DNA from: Harmothoe impar
Lineage: Eukaryota; Annelida; Polychaeta; Phyllodocida; Polynoidae
Assembly: GCA_947462335.1 (NCBI GenBank)
Contig: OX381717.1
Coordinates: 50,325,523 to 50,389,522, forward strand
Direction: 5' to 3'
Length of the DNA stretch: 64,000 nt
Shown here piece by piece: positions 35,221-43,150 of the stretch (the stretch's first letter is position 1; the number at the start of each line of letters is the position of its first letter). The notes below the pieces were generated by a model. That model saw only the letters and a list, made by a program, of their open reading frames with translations, had not been told where the DNA came from and searched no databases. The position numbers were made by a program, and so were the translations under genes.

Positions 35221-38096
35221 TATGGTGGGGTGGATTTAACCCTCAAAATTCTAGGAGTCAAACCAAAATGTAGTTCATTTAGTTATTCGAGGCTACGGGT
35301 CACACAAACCGGGGCAGGGGCATTTCTCTAAATGAATACTTTATAGATTAGGGGACAATTTATAAAAGCTTATCAATGGGGGAGGGGGGATATCAAAGAC
35401 AAATTCACATCATACGGAAATGTATTTGGCATCCCTATACCTATCTAGAAATAAATGGCTCATACCTAAAATGTGTTCACCCCTACTTGGTGCTTAATAG
35501 ATAAACATTAGCACCTATGATTCTTATTTAAAGTTTGCCATATGAGCTCCTTCCATCCTTGGAAAAATTTCAAAAATGACCTGAAACTGCCGAATAAAAT
35601 ACAATTCACTTGCTCCTTTGATAATTAAGAAACACAGACAATACTTTTTACAACATATTTAATCATGACACTTACTGACCAAAATGTTGATGGCTATACT
35701 TATCAACAGCAATTAAACAGGGTCCTCAATATGTGTCATATTTATAACATTTTGACAAAAAATAAACATAACAGTTGATTCAATCCCTACATGCAAAACA
35801 TTAATTAATTTTTCATTTGGGTAAAGTTTCTAATTATTCCATGGAGCTTTTCACATTAATTTTTAGGTTATGCTTCTTAAGGTAATAAGGATTAAAAGAA
35901 ATAACAATATCATGTTTCTAACTAATAAATTGCTAGATCTTCAAACACATTAATTTGTGTAACCATGCATAGCCTAGAAAAAGTAATAATAAAATTCCTT
36001 ATTTCTTTTAGTGCCACCACTAGTATTTAATTGCAGTATTTTTACTTTTTATTGTCTTGCTCTATCATGATAATGACATGAGGTGAATAGTCCGGCCAAC
36101 CATTGCCTGCTTCGTGAATTCCGAGACAAGCATGAGGTTGAAAGAGACTAAGTCATTAAATGTCATCGCGCAAGATTTTTTTGCATACATATAATATTAT
36201 ATATGATAGATTAGCAATCTAAGTGTAGTTCTAAGATTAGAGTAATAACTTCTACCACTACTACTACCACTACTTTAGAAGCTTGACTCAGGTCCCAACC
36301 TTGGGACCTTGAGGTTGACTCTGAATTTCCTAATGTCTTAGCCGGACGGTAGCGCTGTGGGGCAAGGCTCCTGATCCCATCCCCAACGAGACCGGTACAA
36401 CCTATGCCAAACAAAAGTGGTTATGTATGTATATTTTTAGCGATCAGTACGGAGGTGAGCGTGCTGTGTTTTAGAGATGAATCAGATTAGTCTACTCAGA
36501 TTCAATGTATATCGTCTACGGATAATACCAAACCCGACTGGTGATTGTTTTCAGGATTTTGATACAGCTTAAGCAGAACTATAAGAAGAAATTACTCATC
36601 TTTTGGCAATTGTAGATTCATAGCCAATTTATACCCTGATGAAATCATCACAAAATAGTTCAAGTAATGGTTTTCTTTTGTCTCTACAAACCTCTTCGCC
36701 TTTCCAAAAGATATTTTCTAGAACTGTCACTTTTTTCTGTGCAAATACTTTTACCTATACTCCTCTCAAATATTTGAATGCAAAAGTAGGTTCTTATTCA
36801 TCAAAGTATATGCACTTGTTGTATGTGAGGTAAAGTAATCGGATCATCAATGAGAAAAATCTGTATATCATTTTAGGGGTTAGCAAAACTTTTAGCAGGT
36901 TTTTTAAGCTCGATATTTTGTTACGTGCAAGAGGTTCTTTCGTTCATGCTTTGTTGTCCTAATCAATGTAAAAATATTTACTTTGAACAGCAACATGTAC
37001 AAAAGTTTATATCGACGTTATAGTGCATTCAGGTTACTGTGAAAAAAACACATTCAATTTTATTGTCCGCAGTTGTAACACTTAAGAATTATTACTCAAT
37101 ATCACTGCCGCTTCTTTAAGCATGTGCCTTTACAATGATCAGGTGTCTTAACACAATAATTATATTTATTGAGACAATATCATCTGAGATGCTGTAGTTC
37201 TTCACCTGGCCACCTGGGGGCCCTGCTGGTGGTCTCTTGTGAGATTTCACCACAGGGTCAATGTAGGGTCAACAGCATTATATACCTTGGTGGCAGGTGA
37301 AGATGGTCAGCCAGAGCAGCTTTATTCTTCCTATTTAGTCAAAACCTTGATTTTCAAGTAATATTTATTTTTAACTGTTTTAGTTTAGTATTTACATGTT
37401 CTTTTGTCCTCATTTATATTTATTACAATAAAGGGGACACATATCTTAACACATATCGGTTGGTTGATGCAGATATGTTGTTTGGTATTATATAGGTGCT
37501 TGGACATCTTTAAGACCAATTATATTGGTAGAGCTACTCGGCCTGGACCGCCTCACCAATGCGTTCGGTCTAATGGCCATGTTTCAAGGCATTGCCTTCA
37601 CCATTGGGTCTCCAATCACAGGTGAGGTCAAAAATATCAATAGTTATGTTTAAGTTTATGTTTGAGGGGGCGATCAATCTTCAATTGCCGGTATTTTGTT
37701 TTTGTTATTAACAACACTGTGTCCAATTCTTCTTTGACACACAAATTAATTTGTTGGGGGAAGTCACAGTCTAATGGTTTTCATACACGATTTTGCATCA
37801 CCTTTTACATCTACAATGTAAGTATTAAAGAATGTTAAAAAATAACACATTGAAACGGACACCTAAGAATAACATGCTGTTTTAAATTGTCATAAGAGAA
37901 TGCATTTATCGGATCCATTTGTTTTCTATAACTTTGTTTTTCAGGGGCCCTATTTGATTTAACCCAATCGTATGAGGTGCCGTTCATCGTGGCAGCGTGT
38001 GCATTCCTCCTCTCCGGCATTATCAGCCTCCTCATGAGAACCTTCGCTCAGTACAAACTAAAGCATCAAACAGAGGAAGTGGAACTGGAAGCCTAA
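13531..38096 (+). CDS. Monocarboxylate transporter-like protein (SLC16/MCT family), 7 coding exons
   Basis: Membrane carrier of the major facilitator superfamily, SLC16 branch, expected in the plasma membrane. Exons: 13531-13882, 28954-29097, 29515-30372, 32176-32310, 34826-34960, 37496-37621 and 37945-38096 (1902 nt, 633 residues). All introns have GT..AG ends and are phase 1. The start ATG has A at -3 and G at +4. Signature 1, PDGGYGW, is at residues 59-65 at the start of the first membrane helix. Signature 2, FYFEKRRAIANG, is at about 182-193. There is a long charged cytoplasmic loop at about 243-424, then a second helix bundle from 425, and a short hydrophilic tail ending EEVELEA. By-eye comparison with vertebrate MCT1 puts Phe where MCT1 has its helix-1 lysine, and Asn485...Arg489 where MCT1 has Asp...Arg. 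This suggests a carrier other than the classical proton-lactate type (MCT9/12/14-like). The substrate cannot be told from sequence. Confidence 0.92.
15058..15359. mobile_element. About 300-bp inverted-repeat element
   Basis: The left arm (15058-15126: CCATTTTCCATTAGCCGATG ... ACGGTAGGTAGAGCC) is mirrored by the right arm (15280-15359: GGCTCTACCTGCGGATTG ... CGGCCAATGGAAAATG). The spacer is about 150 bp. No coding content is seen. The two short ORFs over it (14980-15258 minus and 15273-15458 plus) share residues only because they read the two arms. Confidence 0.75.
15486..15640. repeat. Diverged copy of one arm of the 642-2939 element
   Basis: The order of words matches the left arm at 654-790: CCCTTAG, TTATTTTCCGGAAAAAAGCGCCAAAATTGGT, ATATAGGTA, GAACATTTTTCCTTGC.ACAAG, and GGAACACATATTTTAGG against CAACACTATTTTTGGG. 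The opposite arm was not found nearby. Confidence 0.6.
15895..16449. mobile_element. Diverged member of the GTG-ended element family
   Basis: Colinear with the copies at 25371 and 51684: ATTAGTACCAATTTTAACCACCA.GGGGCTCC, TGGTGGAAAGTTTCC, AATGTGAAAAAAACGTTTT, GTTGCCATGAAAAC, TGCTAATTAGATGGAGATAT and ATATCACTGGAAAGCT, ending in CCCTTTTCCCTTTT. The ends are too worn to show a target duplication. The X-box-like GTTGCCATGAAAAC lies at 16129-16142. Confidence 0.75.
16707..17048. mobile_element. 342-bp MITE with ACAGGCCCGTAACTAG ends
   Basis: The left end ACAGGCCCGTAACTAG is the exact mirror of the right end CTAGTTACGGGCCTGT. Just inside, GAACCTCCCCAC is present near both ends in the same orientation. 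A perfect 4-bp duplication GATT flanks it (16703-16706, 17049-17052). There is no coding capacity, so it would need a transposase supplied in trans. Confidence 0.88.
17438..17763. mobile_element. 326-bp palindromic element (TATATTCAAAAATGAC ends)
   Basis: The left arm TATATTCAAAAATGACTTAG is mirrored by the right end at 17744-17763. Inner words GGTTAGTCA.TTTGACTAACCTGACAGCA and GGGAGCCA also mirror. The whole is a nearly complete palindrome dominated by GACTAA/TTAGTC. Related copies are at 27190-27560 and 56935-57140. Confidence 0.8.
18255..18362. repeat. Copy of the TGCATCATGACGAC palindromic family
   Basis: ATGCATGCAGCACTAGCGAG, TTATTCACCAGGGATACATC, ATCATGACGACATAGGGTAT and a terminal GTGGCCCTCAAATGG follow the family order. 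The ORFs at 18105-18474 cross this repeat and are not taken as genes. Confidence 0.6.
19045..19225. repeat. Copy of the TTTAAGG/TGCATCATG palindromic family
   Basis: AACCATTTAAGGACTGCATAG, CTTTATGCCCTTTATCGACATGATGCATTCATGCA, CTCACCAGGGGTGCATTCATGCATCAT, then a second inverted set ending GATGCCTTCATGCATCATGCC. Confidence 0.75.
20008..20636. mobile_element. Second complete copy of the GGTCAGAGACGGCACC palindromic element
   Basis: The ends GGCTGTGTCTCACGACC and GGTCGTGAGACAGAGCC mirror each other. The arms carry three or four tandem 17-bp units in opposite orientation. It is flanked by a perfect ATAT duplication (20004-20007 and 20637-20640). It is longer than the 9383 copy because of a nested insertion at 20166-20460. 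Confidence 0.88.
20166..20460. mobile_element. 295-bp MITE nested in the preceding element (TAA duplication)
   Basis: The ends GGCCAAAAAAAAAAAAGGTT and, mirrored, GGCCAAATAAAAAAAAAG are each followed by TGTTTCAGGT. The interior repeats CGACCGACCCTA in both orientations. It is flanked by TAA (20163-20165 and 20461-20463), consistent with the 3-bp TWA preference of PIF/Harbinger elements. That assignment is inference. The empty site is visible by comparison with the 9383-9713 copy. Confidence 0.82.
20755..20850 (+). ncRNA. Degenerate tRNA-like sequence (possible SINE)
   Basis: GAAGTGGTAAGGGCACTTG resembles a tRNA D-arm/A box, and GGGGTCCTGACTATGAATCC is a degenerate B-box region at roughly tRNA spacing. 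There is no convincing acceptor pairing. It could be chance. Confidence 0.3.
20889..21894. mobile_element. About 1 kb inverted-repeat element rich in GAGTC/GACTC
   Basis: The left end AGTAAAGGAGTCGCCACGAC is mirrored by the right end (minus strand AGTAAAGGCGTCGCCATGAC). Within about 140 bp of the left end I count seven GAGTC/GACTC words, and within about 240 bp of the right end about eleven. Most are in the form AGAGTCA or TGACTCT. The middle (21030-21640) is ordinary AT-rich DNA. Open frames over the right cluster (21701-22021) have no recognisable protein motif. Confidence 0.7.
22330..22475. repeat. Second cluster of GACTC motifs
   Basis: TTGACTCGCGCTCACTCACG, CGACTCATG, TTGACTCTGA, CTGACTCGCTGAC and TTGACTCTCAGACTCTC repeat at irregular 15-30 bp spacing. 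This is outside the element ending at 21894. It may be part of the same larger repeat. Confidence 0.5.
23890..25370. repeat. 35-bp minisatellite array (about 42 units)
   Basis: The unit is roughly CAAATGCCTGCCCTATACAG + CCCAGCATGGTAGAA. Variants change CCCAGCATGG to CTGGGCATGG or CTGAGCATGG, and AAATG to AAAAG. Because 35 is not a multiple of 3, three units give a 35-residue repeat, which explains the run of short Cys/Tyr/Gln-rich ORFs on both strands. There are no unique spacers, so it is not a CRISPR array. Confidence 0.97.
25371..25985. mobile_element. 615-bp GTGGA-ended element inserted in the minisatellite
   Basis: The left end GTGGATCAACAAGGGAAAAG and the mirrored right end GTGGACAGTCGAGGGAAAAG match at 15 of 20 positions. 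It is flanked by AAAT on both sides (25367-25370, 25986-25989), which is part of the 35-bp unit, so the repeat array gives the empty site. It contains AATGTAAAAAGAACGTTTTT, an X-box-like GTTGCCATGGAACC (25606-25619) and TGCTAATTAGATAGAGATAT. It has no transposase ORF. A close copy is at 51684-52277. Confidence 0.9.
25986..26200. repeat. 35-bp minisatellite, continuation after the insertion
   Basis: About six further units of the same 35-bp repeat. The last ones are more diverged (CAAATGCCTACTCTATACAG, then CAAGTATGGCGAAC). Confidence 0.95.
26583..27765. mobile_element. 1.18 kb element with CCCAGTGGGCA ends, holding a nested palindrome
   Basis: The left end CCCAGTGGGCAAAC is mirrored by the right end GTTTTGTGCCCACTGGG (27749-27765), the latter extended by TG. 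The left arm repeats TTGATTCAATGTTGATTCAATG and the right arm repeats CATTGTATCAATGTTGAAAC. The middle (about 27190-27560) is a copy of the GACTAA palindromic family. Many animal non-autonomous elements end in CCCAGTGGGCACA; the superfamily is not assigned. Confidence 0.72.
27190..27560. mobile_element. GACTAA palindromic family, copy inside the 26583-27765 element
   Basis: GGCTCCCTATACGCCCAACCT occurs twice. GTCAGGTTGGTCACTACTGACCAACC and TTGGTCATTTTTGAATATAA match the arms of 17438-17763. It is more rearranged than the first copy. Confidence 0.65.
28954..29097 (+). CDS. MCT exon 2 (residues 118-165)
   Basis: Encodes GPLTAVLVNVYDCRRVAICG and the following hydrophobic helices up to LYGIFG. 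This matches the SLC16 helix 2-3 region with its basic DCRR turn between helices. The acceptor is CTTGCAG and the donor GTAGGT at 29098. The length, 144 nt, is a multiple of three. Confidence 0.9.
29098..29514 (+). other. MCT intron 2 (417 bp)
   Basis: Donor GTAGGTATTT, acceptor TTACTTTTTTGCAG. There is no repeat of note. The short ORFs here are chance. Confidence 0.85.
29515..30372 (+). CDS. MCT exon 3 (residues 166-451), the large exon
   Basis: Encodes IGVSMIYIPAILIVGFYFEK with the second SLC16 signature (FYFEKRRAIANGISNSGSG), helices 4-6 (to about residue 240), and a loop of about 180 residues rich in Ser, Pro and charged residues (PEPDFPEPDFEEIRKRLGEQ, HRLIEDDST, SPRSEDDDASE). The first part of helix 7 follows (MLGLGLLCSPMFLMCILMGV). 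The donor is TG|GTGAGC at 30373. The frame happens to stay open to 30716 into the intron, but that extension is not conserved-looking. Confidence 0.92.
30373..32175 (+). other. MCT intron 3 (1,803 bp)
   Basis: Donor GTGAGCTGAT, acceptor CTTCAATTATTGCAG. It contains the 614-bp element at 30900-31513. The rest is AT-rich, with a (TA)-rich patch near 31708. Confidence 0.85.
30900..31513. mobile_element. 614-bp GTGAC-ended element, related to the GTGGA family
   Basis: The left end GTGACGAAACCTGG is mirrored by the right end (minus strand GTGACAAAACGTGGG). Just inside both ends are TAACATTAGGGGGAA and, mirrored, TGACATTAGGGGAAA. A perfect AAAT duplication flanks it (30896-30899, 31514-31517). The core TTTGGAATGTAAAAAGAACG is shared with the 25371 and 51684 copies. 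It holds the palindromic X-box GTTGCCATGGCAAC at 31136-31149. There is no ORF of note. Confidence 0.88.
32176..32310 (+). CDS. MCT exon 4 (residues 452-496)
   Basis: Encodes the end of helix 7, a short loop (FPDYAVISGISRPQAALLVS) and helix 8 with GVSNIVGRLLAGFVS. Arg489 aligns by eye with the helix-8 arginine of MCT1, while Asn485 stands where MCT1 has aspartate. The length is 135 nt and the donor is GTAGGT at 32311. Confidence 0.92.
32338..32961. repeat. Recurring CACTGCATGAAT...CATTTAAGCA motif
   Basis: Direct copies are at 32338-32366 and 32720-32748, an inverted copy is at 32936-32961, and a worn direct copy is at about 33081-33106. The core is CACTGCATGAAT plus six variable bases plus ATTTAAGC. 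The direct and inverted copies may mark the ends of a decayed element. Confidence 0.6.
32990..33055 (+). ncRNA. tRNA-like sequence (truncated tRNA pseudogene or SINE head)
   Basis: GGAGAAG (32990-32996) pairs perfectly with CTTCTCC (33048-33054), as in an acceptor stem. A near-consensus B box GGTTTGCATCC is at 33035-33045. The intervening sequence is only about 51 nt and the D/anticodon arms are not convincing, so a working tRNA is unlikely. Confidence 0.4.
33453..33596. mobile_element. 144-bp inverted-repeat element, copy 1
   Basis: The left end TAAAGGGAGTATTGCACCGA is mirrored by the right end (CAGTGAAAATACTCCTTTA). It contains GATTCCATCGTCGGATGAAAATTC and GCTAAACTTACGGATC, which reappear in inverted order in the copy at 34438-34570. 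Confidence 0.75.
34438..34570. mobile_element. 133-bp inverted-repeat element, copy 2 (opposite orientation)
   Basis: The ends TAAAGGGTGTATTTCACTGA and ATCAGTGTAATACACCCTA mirror each other. The interior ATTCGTAAGTTTAACATTTTGAATTTTCATCTGACGATGGAATC is the minus-strand version of the copy-1 interior. The small size and absence of coding fit a MITE. Confidence 0.75.
34826..34960 (+). CDS. MCT exon 5 (residues 497-541)
   Basis: Starts with DRPGMDPVLVN, the cytoplasmic turn after helix 8. Two helices follow (AAALILGSSVTFAIPY and LGLEAGVFGLCM). It is preceded by a weak polypyrimidine tract but a clear ATTATAG acceptor. The donor is GTTAGT at 34961, a less usual but acceptable site. The length is 135 nt. 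Confidence 0.9.
35144..35216. repeat. (TA)n microsatellite
   Basis: Uninterrupted alternating A/T for about 70 bp inside intron 5. Confidence 0.97.
36334..36400 (+). ncRNA. Weak tRNA-like sequence (possible SINE)
   Basis: TTAGCCGGACGGTAGCGCT resembles an A box/D-arm, followed by GGCTCCTGATCCCATCC as a degenerate B box. There is no acceptor pairing. It is preceded by a GGTCCCAACCTTGGGACC palindrome at 36290-36308, which may belong to the same repeat. Confidence 0.3.
37496..37621 (+). CDS. MCT exon 6 (residues 542-583)
   Basis: Encodes GAWTSLRPIILVELLGLDRL, then TNAFGLMAMFQGIAFTIGSP. This is the helix 10-11 region that is well conserved in SLC16 (VELLG...LTNAFGL...GIA...GSPI.G). The length is 126 nt and the donor is GTGAGG at 37622. 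Confidence 0.92.
37622..37944 (+). other. MCT intron 6 (323 bp)
   Basis: Donor GTGAGGTCA, acceptor CTTTGTTTTTCAG. No notable content. Confidence 0.85.
37945..38096 (+). CDS. MCT exon 7 (residues 584-633) and stop
   Basis: Encodes GALFDLTQSYEVPFIVAACA, helix 12 (FLLSGIISLLMRTF) and a 16-residue cytoplasmic tail ending in TEEVELEA. The TAA stop is at 38094-38096. The short acidic tail is usual for the family. No PDZ-type C-terminal motif is obvious. Confidence 0.92.
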
Positions 38097-38940
38097 GAAA
38101 TAGGCATTGCTCAATGGCAGTCAAATAGAGGAGACATGTTCCTTATCATTAGGTCTTTATCTTTGGTTCTTTTAAGACATTGCATGAGATATATTTCCCT
38201 CTATATTCTTCACAAGTGCTCATCTTATATATCAGTTTACAAGATAATAGTGGGAAAATAATGACATACATATAAATAGACGCATGAAGCCCAATAGGTT
38301 TTGCACCAGTGTATCCCACAAAGGGTTGAATTGATGTTAATATACAATAACCTATCTGTTGTGTTGTAATTATTTGTAATACTATGCACATAGTATTACA
38401 GTTGATATGCTGTGAATCCTGTAAAAGTTGATTACACAATACATTCTTAAGACATTCCAATTAAAATAAAGTTTAACTATAGAGTAATTGGATATATGGT
38501 CATTATGAAGCCCAGATGATGGTTCAGCAGAAATGTGTTCAATATATGCAAAAATAGGTTATAAACGTGAAATTAATATCAGTGCATGTACAATAGCTGC
38601 CACGAATTATATCAAGAATATTCTAAAGTAGAGTAAAATATATTATAGCAATAGATGTGTATGTAAATTAAATAAGCCGAGGTTTATCAAGCAAACTGAG
38701 TATCCTACGAAATCTTATTCAACAGCTTTTTTTGTTTTCCATAGAATGAAGAGGTGTAGAACAAGATGTAGGCAACATTATAAAGATAATAATGCTTTAT
38801 ACTCCCGCCTAGTTTTATAGGCCAATGAGTTTGTAATAGGTCATTTGTAAAATGCATTGATATACAATTGTAAGGTATTTTTTCATAATGTCTAACTGCG
38901 GCAGGTTCTATAACATAATGATTTAAAATAAAGTTTTTTT
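38097..38940 (+). other. Probable 3' untranslated region with AATAAA signals
   Basis: AT-rich sequence after the stop codon. Canonical AATAAA polyadenylation signals occur at 38465-38470 and 38927-38932. Which one is used cannot be told from the sequence. No intron-like boundary is seen. Confidence 0.5.
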
Positions 38941-41729
38941 ACCATGAGGTACACATTTAAGGCAGTGTTCCACTGGCAGCGATTTGACAGACTGATGCTC
39001 ATTCCCTCGTCTAAGGAAAACCATTTCATAATATAAGTCATTATATGACGTGTGTCTCTGTGCGATACAGCTTCTCAATTGCTTAACTATAGATACTTCC
39101 ATACCACACATGAAATAAACAGTAATATCATAGTTTTATCCAATGTGTTATTCAGTTTAAATCAACCTTTTGCTTTTCTGGAGTTACTTTCCTCAGCTTA
39201 TTTTCATCATCCTGAATGTACATATAATATTAGGTATGAGTGTGGTGAGATTAGAGTATATTAATTCATTTTTGCAGTAAGATAGACAAGGTAGGTGAAT
39301 AACCACAAATGTATTAAACTATCAGTAAGTGTGTACAGTGATGCCAACATAGGGCAATATATGAGTATGTTATGTATGCTATGTATCTGGAGCTAGTGGT
39401 ATACCATAGGGATTTGTTATTCTTCATGGCATTGATGTACATGTATCATACTAGCCTATATCTACTACTGTGGCTATTGGAAAGTGCTGACTGCGCATTC
39501 CTTCATTACTTATTCAACAGTGGCTCACCAGCAGCTGCCCCTTTGTTATACAATGTGTGTGTAAAATATATACATGTAGAGCATGATGGAAGCTTGGTTG
39601 TTATGTTCAGATATCATAATGTAGTATGGTTATGAAATTACCATTTCAGAAAGGATACATATGTTATGTGTTATGCAGCAATTATTTCCTAGTATTCATA
39701 TATACTATTCACTCTAAAGCAATAACAATAATGTACAAACTGAGTATATGACACTGTAATATTGAACACAATTGACTGGTGGATAAATAATGTTTTTATG
39801 TGATATTCTGAAACTTGCCTGTGGCCTCACTAATCTAACCCATGCTTGGCCTTTGGCTGGTTTATGGAGTGATAACTTTGGTAGATGGTGCTTCTAAGAA
39901 ACATGATGTATGTTAGAACCTTTATAAAAGAGTAATTATTGTTAATGAAAAATGTGATCATTGGCTAGTTGCCTAGGATAAACAACCCCGTGTTGTTTAA
40001 TTAGTGGCTTTATATGCAAATGCTATAGTGGTAAAAGAATTATATTTGAAAAAAAGCTACATAGGACAACGGGAAGAATAGTGGTTTGTTATTGATTCGC
40101 ACACTGCTGCTTTAAACCGTTAATCAAATGCAATAACATAAAGAGGAGTAGAAGACTTTAAGATGTTTCCATGTGTATATAGATACATAGATAGATTTAT
40201 ATGAATGTAAATGTAAAGATGGCACTACTTATAGTATCTCTGCCCCAGAGTACAGGGCTGGTGTGGTGCAAGTGACTAGGTTGGAAACCCTATATTTTAC
40301 CCTGTTAGGAAAATGTGCATCAATATTAAAATGGAGACCTTTTCCTTCCTCCTTGCCCAGCAATCAAATATGTTTGTACACTGGTACACTGGTGAGTGTC
40401 GGGATCGGCTTCCAATGATATTGCCTTATATAATATTGGCTAAATACTGCCAGTTATGTATGTTTAAATGATACATAGTATTGTTATCTGTTGTAGGCTT
40501 TATTACAAAAATTAATGGCACACATGACTAAAATCTACAATCCTGTGGCATTGAGAATGGACCATGTATTATATAGCATGTCAAGTGCTAGCGTCAACCC
40601 CTATAATGATACGCACATAAGATGTACAGAATGTCAGATGGATATAATGCACAATACCTGAGTTAATAAGCTTGTGATATATGAATAATTATAATGCAAA
40701 ACTGTACAACCTGGAGACCCTTGCCACCCCATGACACATTGCTTCAGGACTGACTAAAGCACATTGTGAATCCTATGAATCCCCATGTGCAAATTTTCAC
40801 CTAAACTTATGCCATTGAAACCACTCTATGAGTGATATATCCTTTAGTGTGACCCATCTATTGTGATAGGATAACACTGTGTATGGCTCGATTGTGGGGA
40901 AATAATGTGGAAATTAATCAAGTAATGCCATTGTGGGAGATTCGGAGTACTAAGCGGTGGGTCATTGATTCTCGTCGTTTTTAGTTCGGCTTAAGTTTGC
41001 AACTGCTCATCGCATGTGGTATGTTATTCTTGTTCCACTTCCGCGGTAGTTTCTCACTCAGGAATCGATGTTAGAATAATCGACATCATGCAACATCGGG
41101 GGTAAGCGAGTGGTCATTATGAACAACAGGGGGTTGTGGACTTACGAGCGAGGATGGGGATGTTTCCCCCTCCCTCTTCAGCAAAACAAAAAGACAGTGT
41201 GATACTGAAGTTCAAAGGCAGGAGACGGAGAAAAATATTTTGCTGCCATTGAAGCCGACTGTTCCGGAGGAGAGCATGAAAATCGTCCACATGTTAACAT
41301 TAAAATTCAGCACACACACAACCCCCCCCCCCCTGTTGTTAATAATAACCAGTGTGCCCCCTCCATAGAGCAGGGTATTAAAACGCTTGACGGTGTGGTG
41401 TTTGCGGTTAAACCACTGGTGTATATAATATATAATGATGTAAATCTTGTGTCAGGTCACTGCTGAGATATATAATAAACTACACTTTTACATAATCGCT
41501 TTAAAGTCTGTTCTTTGTCATGGTAATTTGTTATATCAAATAATAGATAATGTAAATAATGTCTCATGTAAACTGTTAATCTAAATAGTAAAGGCCAAAT
41601 AGGTGAACTATTAATACTAATGATACTACTACATCTATTATAACTATAATATTACCCAATGCAATGGATAATGTATTGTGACCATTAATCAAATAATGAA
41701 CATCAAATGCTATAAACTAAATTATCGAT
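38941..41729. other. No gene recognised
   Basis: AT-rich sequence with only short chance ORFs and a poly-C run near 41325. The 87-residue frame at 39372-39635 has no homologue I recognise. Confidence 0.5.
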
Positions 41730-41867
41730 TCAGGCCCCCAGTGCGCACAGCCCAGCTCAGGAGGCATTATTAAGCGCTTATTAAGTACTACAGAGATTAT
41801 GCAGGGCTTGATAAAAGCTTAGTAAGTGGCCTGTGCCCATTGGGGGGCTACATAAAGGATGGGGGTC
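41730..41867. mobile_element. Short palindromic element with CCCCCAGTG.GCACAG ends
   Basis: GGCCCCCAGTGCGCACAG is mirrored by CTGTGCCCATTGGGGGGC. The inner TTAAGCGCTTATTAAGTACT is mirrored loosely by GATAAAAGCTTAGTAAG. The ends resemble those of the 26583-27765 element. Confidence 0.55.
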
Positions 41868-42449
41868 CTAAGTTGTAAGTATTCCCACCAGGTGGCAGCC
41901 ACCGAGTCGGATGTGTCGCTCTGCTGTAAGTTTACATATTCCCACAGCTCATCCATGATGTATTCTTTGGACTGAGAGAGAATAATTATTATGTTTGTTT
42001 ACTTTACCCTTTTAAAAAAAGTCAGAGCATAATTCATAAACTTTTATCTACATGTAAGTGTAGATATTGATAGAATGATAGCTAACCATAATAACTTATA
42101 ACATCTAATGAACTTGAAGGATACATGGATAGTCAGATAGTTTCCAGTCAATCATTATTTGAAATGCATTAAATGTAGTGATATCTACAGAATAATGCTG
42201 TGGGAAAACGTATAGACAAATTCATATAACCTGATTTTCATACTTAGTCCGAGTCAGCGGACCCATTGACTGTGCCAGCCATGACTTTCAGGACTGCAAA
42301 TTTCGAAAATGACGAAATGTGTACCAATTAAAAAGCCATCAGAGTACGGCATGTTGTTTATCGCCGTTTTTGCATGGAAAATGCCTTCTGATATATACAG
42401 AGCTACACGCTAAAGTGACTAGTTCAGTGGTTATTTCATGAGTGGTGCT

Positions 42450-42600
42450 TGTGCCGTATTGCACGCTGGCCGTAGGCCGAGTGCAATAAACTTTAACTTT
42501 CCCAGAGGTCACGTGACTCTCAGGCCGTGCAATACAGTCACAGCATGTAATACGGCCGAGGGTTATTGCACGCTGTTCCAGGGAACGGTCCTCCCATTGC
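42450..42600. mobile_element. About 150-bp palindromic element with GTGCAATA motifs
   Basis: GCCGTATTGCACGCTGGCCG, GAGTGCAATAAAC, GGCCGTGCAATAC, GTAATACGGCC and GGTTATTGCACGCTG are arranged as inverted pairs around a centre near GGTCACGTGACTC (42508-42520). There is no coding. Confidence 0.6.
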
Positions 42601-43150
42601 TTTAACCATTGTTGTCCCGTATTCACCATGGAATAAACTGCAATATGCATCACCCACCCTAACTCATTTACAAGTATATTACCTTTTCCCATAAACTGTG
42701 TCGTACTGTGGTGATTATGTCATGCTATGACAGTTTCCTTAGTTTTAGGCACATGTCTGCGGATCCATTTATATTAGAATTAGAAATTTCCGTCAAAAGC
42801 ATTTATGAGATTGGATACATCAAAATACATATTGAAAGTTTCCCCTTGATGCATAGAACTGGTAGACATTTGGTGACTTTAACTAAATGACCGTGTGGTA
42901 TGGTGCTTTAATCAGGGGAATAGTAACAGTAATAGTATACCCCATTAGGACATTTCCATACAAAAGAGAGGTTGACAAAATGAAAGGCAGTCAAGTTTAT
43001 ATCCAATATCCCAATGACACAAAGAGCAGAAAGAGATTAGATCTATCAATTAATTACTCTTCAAGTTATCAATTCATGATACATGGCCAACATGTTTTAT
43101 GATAAGTTAGGCTTATACGTGGGAATTTACACACGACCAACTTTGCTCAC

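Larger units (their letters stand above)
34961..37495 (+). other. MCT intron 5 (2,535 bp)
   Basis: Donor GTTAGTACC, acceptor GGTATTATATAG. It contains the (TA)n tract at 35144-35216 and a weak tRNA-like sequence near 36334. It is otherwise featureless AT-rich sequence. Confidence 0.85.
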
